Assembly (NCBI GenBank): GCA_001792895.1
Contig: MARA01000017.1
Location: forward strand, 372,001-436,000
Reading direction: 5' to 3'
From: Lentinus brumalis
Lineage: Eukaryota > Basidiomycota > Agaricomycetes > Polyporales > Polyporaceae
Length of the DNA: 64,000 nt
Below, piece after piece: positions 12,259 through 21,936 of this stretch. Within the stretch, counting starts at the first letter, position 1. Every line of letters begins with the position of its first letter. The notes under the pieces are model-generated. The model did not search any database, had not been told where the DNA came from, and was given only the letters and a program-made list of their open reading frames with translations. The translations under genes were made by a program, and so were the position numbers.

Positions 12259-13163
12259 ATGCCTGGCCAACGCCCCTCCTCAGCCTCTGCTGACACGCGC
12301 AAGACAGGCTCCTCCGCTAGTCGCCAAGCGCACTCTGTTTCCAGCAAACGACCTTCCGCCGCTGCCGCCAGACTGCGCGAGCTGCATTTCAGGGAATACG
12401 CTCGCACACTGGCCAGACGTATGCCTGCGGTGGCGCCCTTGTGCTCGCACCGGCTGAAGATCGACGTGCAGTACTTGCCGGGAGATGTGAATGACGGTCG
12501 GTTTATTGGCAAGGTGAGTTGAGTCGGTGACAGCACAGTACGATGGTCGCTAATCTCTGTTAGTGCGGGCGCGAGGGGTGCGTCGCAGTGCAATATCTTA
12601 GCAAGAGATTGTCTGCGAAGGAGTTAGCTGAGCTCAATGCTCAACGTCCGGCTGGCCTCTTCGACCCCCTCCCCGAACCTTTGCCTGCCGCGGCTTTCCG
12701 CGATGTATCGAACGTAGTGCAGGAGTGGGACGTGCTCGGTTACCAGAAGGTGATTTCTACAGTCAATTGTGCGCGCGCATGTCGCTGACTATTGTAGAAT
12801 GACCAAACCGCAAACCACTACACGGTGCTACCCTGGACTCGGATGCGCGATGCGCTCTGAGGCTGGTGCCCTGACTTGGAGGACACCGAGACGATCGCAT
12901 GGTGCACTACCTCCGGTCGGTCTTGGTCCTTCATTCGTGTCAAAGACATCCGGTCTGAGACTATTGAGTTGGAAGACGGCGACATCCTCGTGTGGACGCG
13001 GGAGGATGTCATGATACTTCCAGATCTTCCGACTTACGCTCGTACGTGTCTATCGGTTGCTTACGTTGGTCATCTACTCATGTCATTCGCAGCCGGCCTT
13101 GGAGTTCCGGACTGGTCGGATTTCTGGCAGAATGCTACCCGGGATATGTCTCCGACTGAGTAG
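12259..13163 (+). pseudogene. GRF-like zinc-finger gene, paralogue C, with in-frame TGA
   Basis: Four exons: 12259-12513, 12564-12749, 12798-13041 and 13093-13163. The module is PLCSH, 21 residues, CGREGC with GDVNDGRFIG, then AVQYLSKRLSAKEL. Splice sites give a continuous frame with paralogue B, except for a TGA at 12858-12860 in exon 3, between RMRDAL and GWCPDL. B has RDELLAWCSDL at the same place. After the stop the frame stays open to the normal end (DMSPTE), so one nonsense change explains the break. Either the gene is recently inactivated, makes a truncated zinc-finger protein, or the base is an assembly error. All four putative ligands precede the stop. Confidence 0.7.
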
Positions 13164-14006
13164 AATATATAGCTAGTTTGATGTACCTGGAATCCCCCAG
13201 AGGTTTGCTGTTCGCTCTTCGATGTAAATACGGGCTCTCCCACTGCGTAACGTACTTGTACCAGGACTCTCAATGCAATCACCCTAATTATCTTATATTG
13301 GACAAGTGACCTCGGGGCGGTCTTGCGTGCAGCAGAGGCCTGCGAGGGACGAGTAGGCCAGTTTTTGCTTGAATATGTCCATCATGCCTCCGCACGGCGC
13401 TCGAGCGCCTATGACGATGTTTCTCCCTGCTCTCTCTCTCAATGTCCGAGTCTACGTCTGATTCCGCCATCAGCTCAAAGTCCACCGCTGCAACGCAAAC
13501 GTACTTCCTATGCTTTACCTGCTTTCTGGTCGCCCCTGTCACGTCGCTACAAGCTTGATCGACCGCTCACCGCCCTCGCTGTAGAGTACACCTCAGCTCA
13601 ACTATCCCGATTCCCGACCAACTCGAATGAGCCCGCCAGAATCAAAGGATACCACCAGCGGGAATTGGGCAGCGAGACGAAAGATGCGGCGGTGAGTTCA
13701 ACGGTCTTCTTTCTCTGCGCTAACATATTGTCCACCCACCATTCCGGGGACGGACTCGTCCGCCCCGTTCGCAAAACTCGTTCCCCGCGATCCAGCAGTA
13801 TGTGCACGCCAGGCAGAACTTGTTGTTCTAGCCCATGCATCCGTCAGACTCTGAGGTCCACGGATTGCTGTAGCCCGATAGGATGTACGGCCGACCCGTC
13901 CCCAGCCATTCATGTTGAGCCAGGCGAGGGCGACTTCCTCGTACCGACTGTGAACATCATCACGAGCACGGACGTGTCGCTTTGGCAAGCCCATTCGACG
14001 CGCAAG
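13164..14006. other. Intergenic region with third hairpin repeat
   Basis: A long plus-strand open frame crosses this region (13.32-14.26 kb), but only the part from 14007 onwards resembles its neighbours. The rest is low-quality sequence without motifs. The third two-hairpin repeat is at about 13815-13873. Confidence 0.4.
13815..13873 (+). repeat. Two-hairpin dispersed repeat, copy 3
   Basis: Contains AGAAC-TTGTT-GTTCT, then GCATCCGT, core CAGACTCTGAGGTCC, and ACGGATTGC. Both arms of the second stem have changed relative to copy 2 (CCC to TCC on one side, GGG to GGA on the other), so pairing is kept. It lies about 190 bp upstream of the start at 14007. Confidence 0.72.
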
Positions 14007-15023
14007 ATGGCCATCAAGCGACGCTTTGCCCACTGCGAGGATAAATTCGAGATGGCGCGGGCCACTTGCCACACGTACTTTCAGAAGACCGCCATGCCGC
14101 AAGTCGACCTTCGCGTTCAGGCCGCTATCAACGAACGTATGCCCCCGATGCCCCAGCTGAAGGAGTCGCTTCCGCCATGCACGAATTCCGAACCTCATGG
14201 ACACAAGGTCGTGGTGGAATATGGTCAGACGAACTGGGAGAACGTCGGGCTAGCCGTCTGCGAGGTATGTCGTCTAGTCGCTGTCGTAAGGACCTAACTT
14301 ACCCAGTGCATAGTGCACGGGTCCTGTCGAGGACCGATGCGACAACCATGGCAAGGTCCTCGAACACCAGATGAACGATGCTCAATGGCTGGACCTCCTT
14401 GCCGTGCTTAAGGAGTTAAAACCACCTCCTTACCGGCGCCCTAGCTACTGGGCCGAGCTCGTCTTGTGGCACGCCCTGCTGGAGGACAAGCTCGCCGCGT
14501 CGGCATCGTCCTGCGAAGTGGTAGCTCTAGTCTACGTCCAGGTATGTCGAGCATTCTTTGTGTGACGTTTGTCTGCTCAACATTTACTTAGGACAACAAG
14601 GAGCCTCTCCGGCTGGTCGGCGAGGGCACTCGTCGAGGGGGCGTCGTACACTACACGCTCTGGCAGGACGAGATTATGTCTGCGTTGGAGGAGTGGCGCG
14701 ATCACGTCGGCCACCCCGCGCCTCTGCGCTTCGTGCGCTGGCACCCGGGCTTGGACCACTGGGTGCACACCCATGAGGACGATATAATCAACCTCGCGCC
14801 CTCGGAATGCGTCTTGTATCGCGAGGTCGGTGTGACGGACATGCCTCGGCTGCCGTACTGGCAGGCGCGCGTCCACGCGGGCCGATCGAAGGGCGGCCTT
14901 CGGAAGCGCGAGCGAACACCCGAGGTGGTTATGTCTCGCAAGAAGGCCAAGCGCGCTGGTTATCGCGACGTCATAGACATCTCGCACGACGAGACGCGCG
15001 AGTACACTGAGATCCTGGATTAG
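14007..15023 (+). CDS. Diverged member of the GRF-like array, paralogue D
   Basis: Three exons: 14007-14264, 14314-14541 and 14592-15023. The first intron again falls before a Cys (VCE, then CTGPVEDRC), the same architectural position as in A, B and C, and the upstream exon has PPCTNSEPHGH in place of PLCSH. Ligand spacing is altered and the N-D-G-R core is lost (NWENVGLAVC), so zinc binding is uncertain. The C-terminal half has SALEEWRDHVGHPAPLRFV, ECVLYREVGVTDMPRLPYW and a basic, NLS-like RKKAKR, ending KAKRAGYRDVIDISHDETR...EILD. The order Trp-rich domain, then a -PDLP-/-MPRLP- segment, echoes B and C. Likely an old paralogue; function unknown. Confidence 0.65.
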
Positions 15024-15287
15024 AAGTAGCCCGTAACGTAACAATAGTATCCTCCGCCTTCGTCATTCAGCCTATTGTCTACGGCTAGTACAGCGTGTGC
15101 CGGTTACGCTTTGAGGGCTAAGGCTTTGTCGCCGGCTCGGTCTGTGCTATGCTAAATCTCGATCGACTCTTTGTGGCTGCATGGACCTGAGACCTGTGAC
15201 GGCAGAGGGCCTCCGGCGAATTCCCAAGCTCTCCCCTCTGATCCGCCACCACCACCACCCCCGCCACTCCTCATCCTCACTCTGCTC

Positions 15288-17850
15288 ATGGCTGCGCCGA
15301 CCACCGTACTCACCACGGCTCCTTCCTCCTCGACTCCCCGTGCCGCCGACCTGCAAGCCCTTGACTCTTCGGACGAAGAGGACAGAGCCACTCAGGACAA
15401 GCGCAAGCTCCCGCCGACGGAGGCACAGACCGAGCGCCGGAAACGCAAGACGAAGAAGAAGAAGAAGAAGAAGAAGGAGGAGGAGGACACCGTCGAGACG
15501 GAGAAGGCGCAGAAGGGCGGCAAGGGCAAAGGGAAGGAGGTTGTGCAGACGCCACCCGAAGCGGGCAAGCAGCTCACGAGCCGCCGCAAGCGCACCCGGT
15601 GGAGGGAAAATCCCGACGTTCTCCAGCACCTCGTCGACGTATTCCCCCGTTACTATGCTACCCCTCGCCAAGATCGCCTGGATATCAAGCTGGCCGCTTG
15701 GAGGCACGTTGCCCCGATGCTTGACGGCCAAGGCGAGGTGATTCAGAAAGTGAGTGGCCTCTACGATGTGTAGCGTTCACCCGACTCAATGGACCCAGCG
15801 AATATACGCCTGGTTCCATAATCGTGAACAGGACGTCAGGAGGCAGTACGGTCCGGGTTGGAAGATCATCAAAGGCATAACCAGTCAACCTGTTACGCAA
15901 GCTGGAACGACCACCGCCGCCGGTGAGCCAGACGCCGACTTCGACACGCCGATCGACATGTCCCCTGTCATCAAGGCCGCGAGGACGCGAGCCAGAGCTG
16001 CATGCGCTCTGTGGGCGGATGAGCACGCCACCCTCATTGAACAGGAACGCACCAAGGCTGGCATTGGCAACTGGCGCGTGACCGTCAAAAATCTCTGGCA
16101 CGCACTCCCGGAAAGCGATCAACAGGAATGGAAAGACAAGGCGCGGGCACTCAAGGCCAAGGGCCTGGACGTCGTGATGGATGACTACTACGAGTAAGTG
16201 ATCCACTCGCGCCGTTTTGGCCCGCACCCACTAACGCACGAGCAGGAATCAACGTCAGTTTCCCAAGACGGGCGCGGAAGTCACCGGCGGGTTCGTTGGA
16301 TACAAGCCCGGTGGACTCGGGTCATCTGCACTAGTGACCTTGGCCGGGTTTCGTGGCAAGGACAATGGCATCCGGACCGCGTGGTACGTGTGGTATTATT
16401 CGAAGCTCCGCTCACTGCTCATTCTGGTCACAGTGTCACCGTTGGAGAGCACCCAGACATCATACCTTTCGACGATTTCGAAGGTGGTCCGTGCGTCCAC
16501 GAGCTCGGGCGGAGAGAGCGTTATTTCCAGGTGTTCCTTCGTACGTGTATCGTTTCCAGTTTCTCTCCAGAATGCTCACATGCAAGCAGGTGCCAACCGG
16601 GAGCGGGACCCTTCTCTCACTTACAACGAAGATGGTCGGCCGGTCCTTCCTCCATGGAACGATCACTGGACGTGTCCGGAAGGTGCCGCTGTGCTGGATG
16701 CATTCTTCGTGGCGATGTGGTGTAAGTCACGCGCGATCATGAGTTTTCTACGATAAACTGACGTTCTGTGCAGTCGTCGCTCATGACAGCAACCCGAATG
16801 ACACCCTGGACTGGGTCATCGTCATGAGCGCGCCTGAACAGTTCATGCCAGCATCATGGGCCGTCCGTATCCCTGGGCCGCCTTCCACGCTCGCATTCCT
16901 GAAGCTGGCAAGCCTCTACACTACCGTTCTGGATGCACAGGACACCTCCGACGCGTTCCACTTCTTAGTTTGGCCTTCCGCATCGACATCGCGGCCCGCT
17001 GTCGGCCCTCAGACGCCGACAAAGAACCGCACGCTCACTGTCTTCCCACGCCGTCTCGTCAGACCGTAGCTGGTCCGTCCCGACTCTGCCTGCATTCGGC
17101 ACCCTCGTCGCCGCGCGCGGTCTCGCCCACCCCCGGAGCAAAAGTCAAGTCGTCGAATGGATCAGATTCATCTGACTCGGGCTCGGACTCGGACTCGGGC
17201 TCGGACTCGGACTCGGACTCGGACTCGGAGCCGGACCCAGAACTGGATTCGCCATCGGACTGCGCAAATGAGACGATCGCGAAGGAACGTTCGCTCGGTG
17301 ACACAGACCATGCTCTGCCAGAGCCGGTCGACCAGACAGCGTCTACGTCTGGAGCTTCGACGAACGCTGCCGTGCACGCCACGGCGAACATCGACACCAC
17401 GACGATGGCCGCATCGGTTGCAGCACCCGTCGAGGATGGGAACACCGGAGGACGCGCGGACGTCACGCTCTCTGTTGAAGAACGGTCGGAGAAGCAGGTG
17501 TCAGAGAAGCAGACCGATGCTCCTTCCGTGGGTCCGTCGACTGGTGAAATGAAGGATGTCGGTCCGACAGAGCCAGCGAAAGTCGTTCCCCACTCATCAG
17601 CACGGGCGCGCGGTCACAAGAAGACACCGGTAGTGCCTGAGGCCGCTGCGCCGTCGGCACCACGGCGGAGCGGCCGCTCGGTCAAACACCCTGCGCCCTC
17701 TGACGCGAACTGGGGAGAGAAGCGCAAGCGGGACGAAGAGAACGCGACTGAGAAGCAGAAGTACGTGGTCTATCATGGTTATGCCATTGTACGTACTAAT
17801 GACACGTATCCAGGGCGTCCGCTCCATCTAAGAAAGTCCGGAAGCGGTAA
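15288..17850 (+). CDS. Probable nuclear protein with homeodomain-like and HMG-box-like segments
   Basis: Multi-exon gene: 15288-15749, 15799-16193, 16246-16383, 16434 to about 16540, about 16589-16721, about 16774 onward, and a last exon near 17817-17850. The N-terminus is acidic, then very Lys-rich. TRWRENPDVLQHLVDVFPRY followed by RIYAWFHNREQDVRRQYG has a homeodomain-like third-helix pattern (WF-N-R). The segment around ACALWADEHATLIEQER to LPESDQQEWKDKARALK resembles an HMG-box-like fold. The tail contains a Ser-Asp run (about 17156-17232) and ends KKVRKR, a likely nuclear signal. Between 17.0 and 17.15 kb the frame must shift: the upstream frame stops at 17069 while the SD-rich part is in another frame, so an unrecognised intron or a frameshift is present. 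DNA-binding regulator is inference. Confidence 0.6.
17156..17232. repeat. Ser-Asp coding microsatellite
   Basis: Tandem GACTCGGGCTCG/GACTCG 6-12 bp units within the last large exon of the 15.3-17.85 kb gene, encoding an SD/GSDSDS run. Length variation between strains is expected. Confidence 0.8.
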
Positions 17851-17969
17851 ACTTGGGTACAGTACGTTGTTTGAATAGGGAATTGTACGTCGGAGCTGGT
17901 CGGAATGGACACAAGGTTGAAAGCACACAGGTTCCATTCGGACCCAGTTTACGAAGGATAAGCGCCTGA

Positions 17970-18180
17970 AGACGAAATGTTTAACACGGTTCAAGGGTTG
18001 TGGTTAAACATGTGGTTAAACATGTTCTTGAAGAAGAAGTTTAGTGAAGTTTAACGTGGTGTTTAGCCGTTGTTTGAAGTGGATCAACGAGGTGTTTAGG
18101 AAAGTTTAACGGCTGATTATGTATATGGTACAGCAGAAGGTAGTGCTAGTTTTAGTTTAGGTTAACGGTAATACACCCCT
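17970..18180. repeat. GTTTAAC-word cluster
   Basis: The words GTTAAAC, GTTTAAC, GTTTAG and their complements recur roughly ten times in about 200 bp, including the exact tandem TGTGGTTAAACA twice at about 18000-18022. Spacing is irregular, so it is not a clean satellite. It could be the terminal region of a degraded element. Confidence 0.5.
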
Positions 18181-18911
18181 TAATGAGCCTGTTAAACACT
18201 GTTTTACATTAGCTAATGCGGGAAAGATTAACAAATTAGGTGATATTTGTGCACCCTCACATGCTGTAGTATACACCATCGAACTCCTGCTTGCTGCAGG
18301 CCGCATTGAAATGACCTCGGTGTGCCGACACACTATCCTGTTGGAAATTCGAACTCCAATCACGCTAGGTGTTAAGTGTATGATGCAGTCCCAGGCTTAT
18401 GGTGCTACCCGTTATCTCGGTACCTCCTAAACCAGTGACTTGGCTTCATTTCTCATGACTTTGTTCCTTGCTACAGCATGTGCTGGCAGCTGCTCATGAA
18501 TATCCTTGGAGGGTCAATTGCATGGCACAATTGGGAGGTTGAGGACCTCAGTTGAACTCAGAGTAAATATGAAGCAGGCAAAGCAACCTGTAGATGCCTT
18601 TGGCCAGTTCCTGCATGGTGAAACACCGCAGCTGGTCTCCTAAGGAGATATTGAGGTGATTACCGAGTGATGAGCGGCAGCCGCTTAACCACAGGGTTGC
18701 GACCGATATCAGAGACCAATTTCTGGCCAGTGATATGATATGTCCAGATGTCCAGCTTGCCAAGGTTGCTCAGAGTACTTATTGGAGGAGAATTTCGAGC
18801 TTGTTTGCAGAGCATGAGGGCAAGCCGCAAGTGTGCAGGACTGGACAGATTATATGGACAAGTAGTACAGCATCTCAAGTACAAGATGGGAAGGTAAAGA
18901 GGTCGAGACAT
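18157..18911 (-). pseudogene. Frameshifted degraded coding remnant, probable transposable-element relic
   Basis: Three minus-strand fragments lie end to end in different frames: one ending near 18660 (HITGQKLVSDIGRNPVVKRL), one at about 18.64-18.55 kb (DQLRCFTMQELAKGIYRLLC), and one at about 18.36-18.16 kb (ISNRIVCRHTEVISMRPAAS). Each reads like protein but none is complete or starts sensibly, and the joins show no splice signals. This is what a single inactivated gene looks like. I cannot name the family; a repetitive-element origin is inferred from the composition and surroundings. Confidence 0.45.
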
Positions 18912-19174
18912 ATACTACAGTATCAAGGCCAGTATGCGAGATATCGGCAGGAATATCAGAGATCCAAGCGGCGAGATATGCAAGATGGCTTGGACACTCA
19001 TCAGAACGCAACCCTGTTCGCTGCGTGTCAGCAGTGCATGGCGTAAAGTAGGGTCGTACTTGCCGACAGACATGCCCATGCACCCGCGCTACGTGCAGCC
19101 TTGTCAAACATTCGATATTGTCGTACTTCAACTCCAGTCGTTGCTGCTCACCTCCACCCAGCCTCGCTGTCCCA

Positions 19175-19908
19175 ATGACTGGCTATCGCGCTCCAGGAAA
19201 GACGCTGCGGGCGCACTATGCTCGAGCCGAGATGCAGGAGCGGGGAGAGCTGCGAGTGGGAATGAACTCTGACCTTGGTGAGTACTGCCTCAACGCAAGA
19301 CGAATGCAGACGAACTCACGTCATGCGGACGCTCAGCGACTCGCTCAGGCGATCCAGACGCATGCATGCGATGGACACTCAAGTCGTACCATGTCAATGT
19401 CTACGTCGGCCTTGGGTACGAGCTCATCGGGTGGCCGCCCGAGATCCCCTTCACGAACCTCAGCGACATCACCGGGTACGAGCGGATTCACCTTCTTCTC
19501 TCACGCTGGAAGACGGGCAAGATGTACTTCGCCCGGCTCCCGGAAGCCCGTCGTCTCGAGGCTGAGAACAACGCAGACCCGCTAAAGACCGCGCCCGCCC
19601 CGCTCCACTTTGGTGTCAAGCAGCGGCAGAGCAGGAGCGACGTCAAGAAACGGCGGCATCGCCCAAAGACGAACCCGCTGAACCTCCCGACGCGATTCGT
19701 TCGAGATGGCCCGAAGTCTGCTCGATGGGTCTCGGAAGAGGTGGACTCCGAGTCCGTGCCCTCGGTCGTCGAGGTTGAGGACGACCGCATCGCGTCGTTT
19801 GATGACGAGCTGCGTGGCTGCTGCTTCTGGTGTGTCCCGTGCCTGTATGGCGGGGGATTTCCGCCGTGTCAGAACCCGGGTGGAAAAGGGACGATCCCAT
19901 CGAGGTAG
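19175..19908 (+). CDS. Uncharacterised small basidiomycete protein
   Basis: Two exons: 19175-19277 (MTGYRAPGKTLRAHYARAE) and from about 19349 to 19908, joined by an intron with GTGAGT donor. Three AG acceptors (19336, 19348, 19357) all keep frame, so the exact join is open. The core reads LGYELIGWPPEIPFTNLSDI followed by LLLSRWKTGKMYFARL. I recall a G-W-P-x-x-I-P-F pattern from repetitive unnamed Agaricomycete proteins. A Lys/Arg-rich stretch (VKKRRHRPK) could be a nuclear signal, and the C-terminus is acidic and then Cys/Gly-rich. The final 35 residues may be read past a missed intron. Function unknown. Confidence 0.55.
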
Positions 19909-20149
19909 ATTGATACGCACTGCTCGAGTCTTGTTTCGTGTGTTCTTGTGCTATGCTTCCAATGTATTGCCCTCCGAACGCCGTTGCCATGCTAGAGATG
20001 CGAGCGGCCTTGGTACATCCTGCCGGCAAGCTCCCCAAGTCGCTCACCGCCTGCAGGGGAAAAACATCGTCCGAGCTCCTGCAGCTAAGGTACGCAAGCC
20101 AGAGAGCCTCTTGGCACCAGGATGCAAGGTCTAGAGACATGCACCTATG

Positions 20150-20580
20150 TCCAGAGACCTCTCAACCGTGCATCAAGGGCCTCAGCGGTTCTCCGACGCA
20201 GCGGGACATGATCCGACAGGCTGGGCGGAGAGCTCACTTGATCGGCCCAAGCCACGACAAATCTCTCATTAGGAAGGAGACCGGCTGTCGGAGCCGCTCT
20301 GCTAGCACGCCGTGGCCCCACGCGAGATGGCAGCTGAGATCGAGTCTCAAGCTAGTGGCCATGGCTGGGGAACGTTCTCATGCTGCGACCCCTCGGGAAT
20401 TGGCCGAGGCAGCTTGATACACTCCCTGTTCGAGTGCCCGCCGCATTCGTGCTCTCGGGGAACAGCTTGTAGTAGCGTTCTGCGGGCAGCGGTGTCGCTG
20501 TACTCTCCCCGGGCCGTGGCTGATACACGTGAACAAACATACTTTCGTATGTTCATGTGTACCAACCAGCTTCGAGCTGT
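20150..20580 (+). repeat. Diverged direct repeat, left copy
   Basis: Shares ordered blocks with 21040-21320: ATCAAGGGCCTC, GTTCTCCGACGC, GGGACATGATCCG, CAGGCTGGGCG, GGAACGTTCTCATG, GAGGCAGCTTG, GTGCCCGCCGCA, GTGCTCTCGG and ACGTGAACAAACATA. The left copy is longer because of internal insertions. Confidence 0.75.
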
Positions 20581-21039
20581 CCGCAGCGCAACATCAATTG
20601 CGACCGGCTATCTCAGAGTGATCTCTGAGCACCCGGAGCGCGCTCAGCTAGTTGCTCTGTGCGTACCTTTCTAGAACATCTCCACTCCGTGGCGACGCGA
20701 CGGCCTGCGGGCGGCACGGTCTTCGAGCGAGGGATCAGTGCGAGCGCCGCGTGACGCGTCTTGTTCCTGATACTTACTTGCGCGGTGTTTCATGTATGTC
20801 TTTCAAAATGTCGCCCTTCGTCTATGCGCAGTTGTGGCGCTCCAATCGTGTCGTGCATGAGATCTATAAGTTGGAACTACCAATCAGAACACAGCCCGGA
20901 TGCGGCGTCGTCCCGAGAAATTTGTCAACGTGCTCCCGACTCTCTCATCGCATGGAGCCTCCTTGAGCTTCGTGACGCGTCACGCAGTTCATGGACGCTC
21001 TTGAGACGAGGATGAGAGGTCGAGAGGCACGAGGGTATG

Positions 21040-21320
21040 CCTCAAGACCTCTCATCCTTGTACCAAGGGCCTCGGACGTTCTCCGACGCGTCGGGACATG
21101 ATCCGGCAGGCTGGGCGAGCAGCTCGGTTAACCAGCGTGCCCGCCGCTGCGGAACGTTCTCATGGTACGGGAAACGGGCGAGGCAGCTTGGTAAGTGCCC
21201 GCCGCACTTGCTTCGTGCTTCGTGCTCTCGGAGAGCAGTGTGCTGCCCGTCTGGTGCGTTTCGCAACGTCCTCGGCTGGTACACACGAACAAACATATGT
21301 CCGTGTGTACCAGCCGCCAT
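21040..21320 (+). repeat. Diverged direct repeat, right copy
   Basis: Same block order as the left copy. It ends in a near-perfect palindrome at about 21276-21312: GGTACACACG, spacer with AACAAACATATGTC, CGTGTGTACC. The corresponding left end (20.52-20.57 kb) has a weaker version of the same palindrome. A duplicated non-coding element or a miniature transposon remnant are both possible. Confidence 0.75.
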
Positions 21321-21936
21321 ATTTCTCTTGAGCCCGGGACCGTCGCGCAATGGCAACGGCGACCGGCTATCTCCCCGGATCTGTGATGACCGCGGACGCC
21401 CTTCAAGAGGATATTGCTCACCGTCCTGGAACCTCTCGACTTCGCCGCGGCGGGTCCCGTCGCTCGCCGTCGCTCCAGATCCTCGAGCTCGCCATCGGTC
21501 GAGGTTTTGAAGTGGCTTGCTGGTGGACGCTTTGCAGAACACATAGCAAGGCCCTTGATGGAGCGTGGCCGAGAGAGGCTAGATTAGCGTGTCGTACATA
21601 GTGGTTCAAATCAAAGTTGATATACGCGGTGCACCGCTCTGCAATCACCAGATTGGCGCCAATACTAGCAACGCGGCCTTCGCTCGAACCGCGCCCTCTG
21701 CAGAGAGAGGGCGCACGACGCACGCATTCCCTCGTCGAATAATGCGGACTGGACGCACCCCATTGCGAGCCAGCATGCACGCCGGACGGCGCAGCTTTCG
21801 CCACCCAAGTGCGCGCAGGCCGCTGTCCAGGGGACGCACTCCCAGTGTTCTATACAGCCCCCAGCACGTCCTGTTCACCTCTTTATCTCTGGTACGATCT
21901 CGTCGACGGACGCCGCTCGCCGGCAGACACGCGAGT

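Larger units (their letters stand above)
17851..19174. other. AT-richer gene-poor tract
   Basis: Base composition falls clearly relative to both sides. It holds a cluster of TTTAAC/GTTTA words (17.97-18.18 kb) and a degraded minus-strand coding remnant (18.16-18.91 kb), both listed separately. Nothing else is supported. Confidence 0.6.
19909..21936. other. Long intergenic region with an internal direct repeat
   Basis: No gene supported: reading frames on both strands are short and motif-free. The main structure is the diverged direct repeat at about 20.15 and 21.04 kb. A short GC-rich segment with AGAGAGGG-type palindromes lies at 21.69-21.73 kb. Confidence 0.5.

Noticed and set aside
11807..12457. 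216-codon plus-strand frame through the CT tract
   Set aside because: It is Ser/Pro/Leu low complexity made by the polypyrimidine run, and conflicts with the well-supported start at 12259.
12858..12860. TGA as selenocysteine or programmed read-through
   Set aside because: No selenoprotein machinery is expected in Agaricomycetes and no downstream structure supports recoding; nonsense or error is simpler.
9171..13873. AGAACnnnnnGTTCT read as a hormone-receptor-type response element
   Set aside because: Fungi lack these receptors; the resemblance is to a short palindrome only. Kept as part of the hairpin repeat instead.
18335..18365. TTGGAA-ATTCGAAC-TCCAAT stem-loop looking like a tRNA T-arm
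   Set aside because: No matching acceptor, D- or anticodon arms at proper distance on either strand, and it sits in the degraded coding relic.
19118..21015. Clustered plus-strand frames as a multi-exon gene through 19.9-21.0 kb
   Set aside because: Only 19175-19908 resembles protein. The rest lacks coherent splice joins and is shared with the non-coding direct repeat.
21128..21542. Minus-strand frames of about 140-166 codons across the right direct repeat
   Set aside because: They exist in two overlapping frames at once and are not preserved in the left repeat copy.
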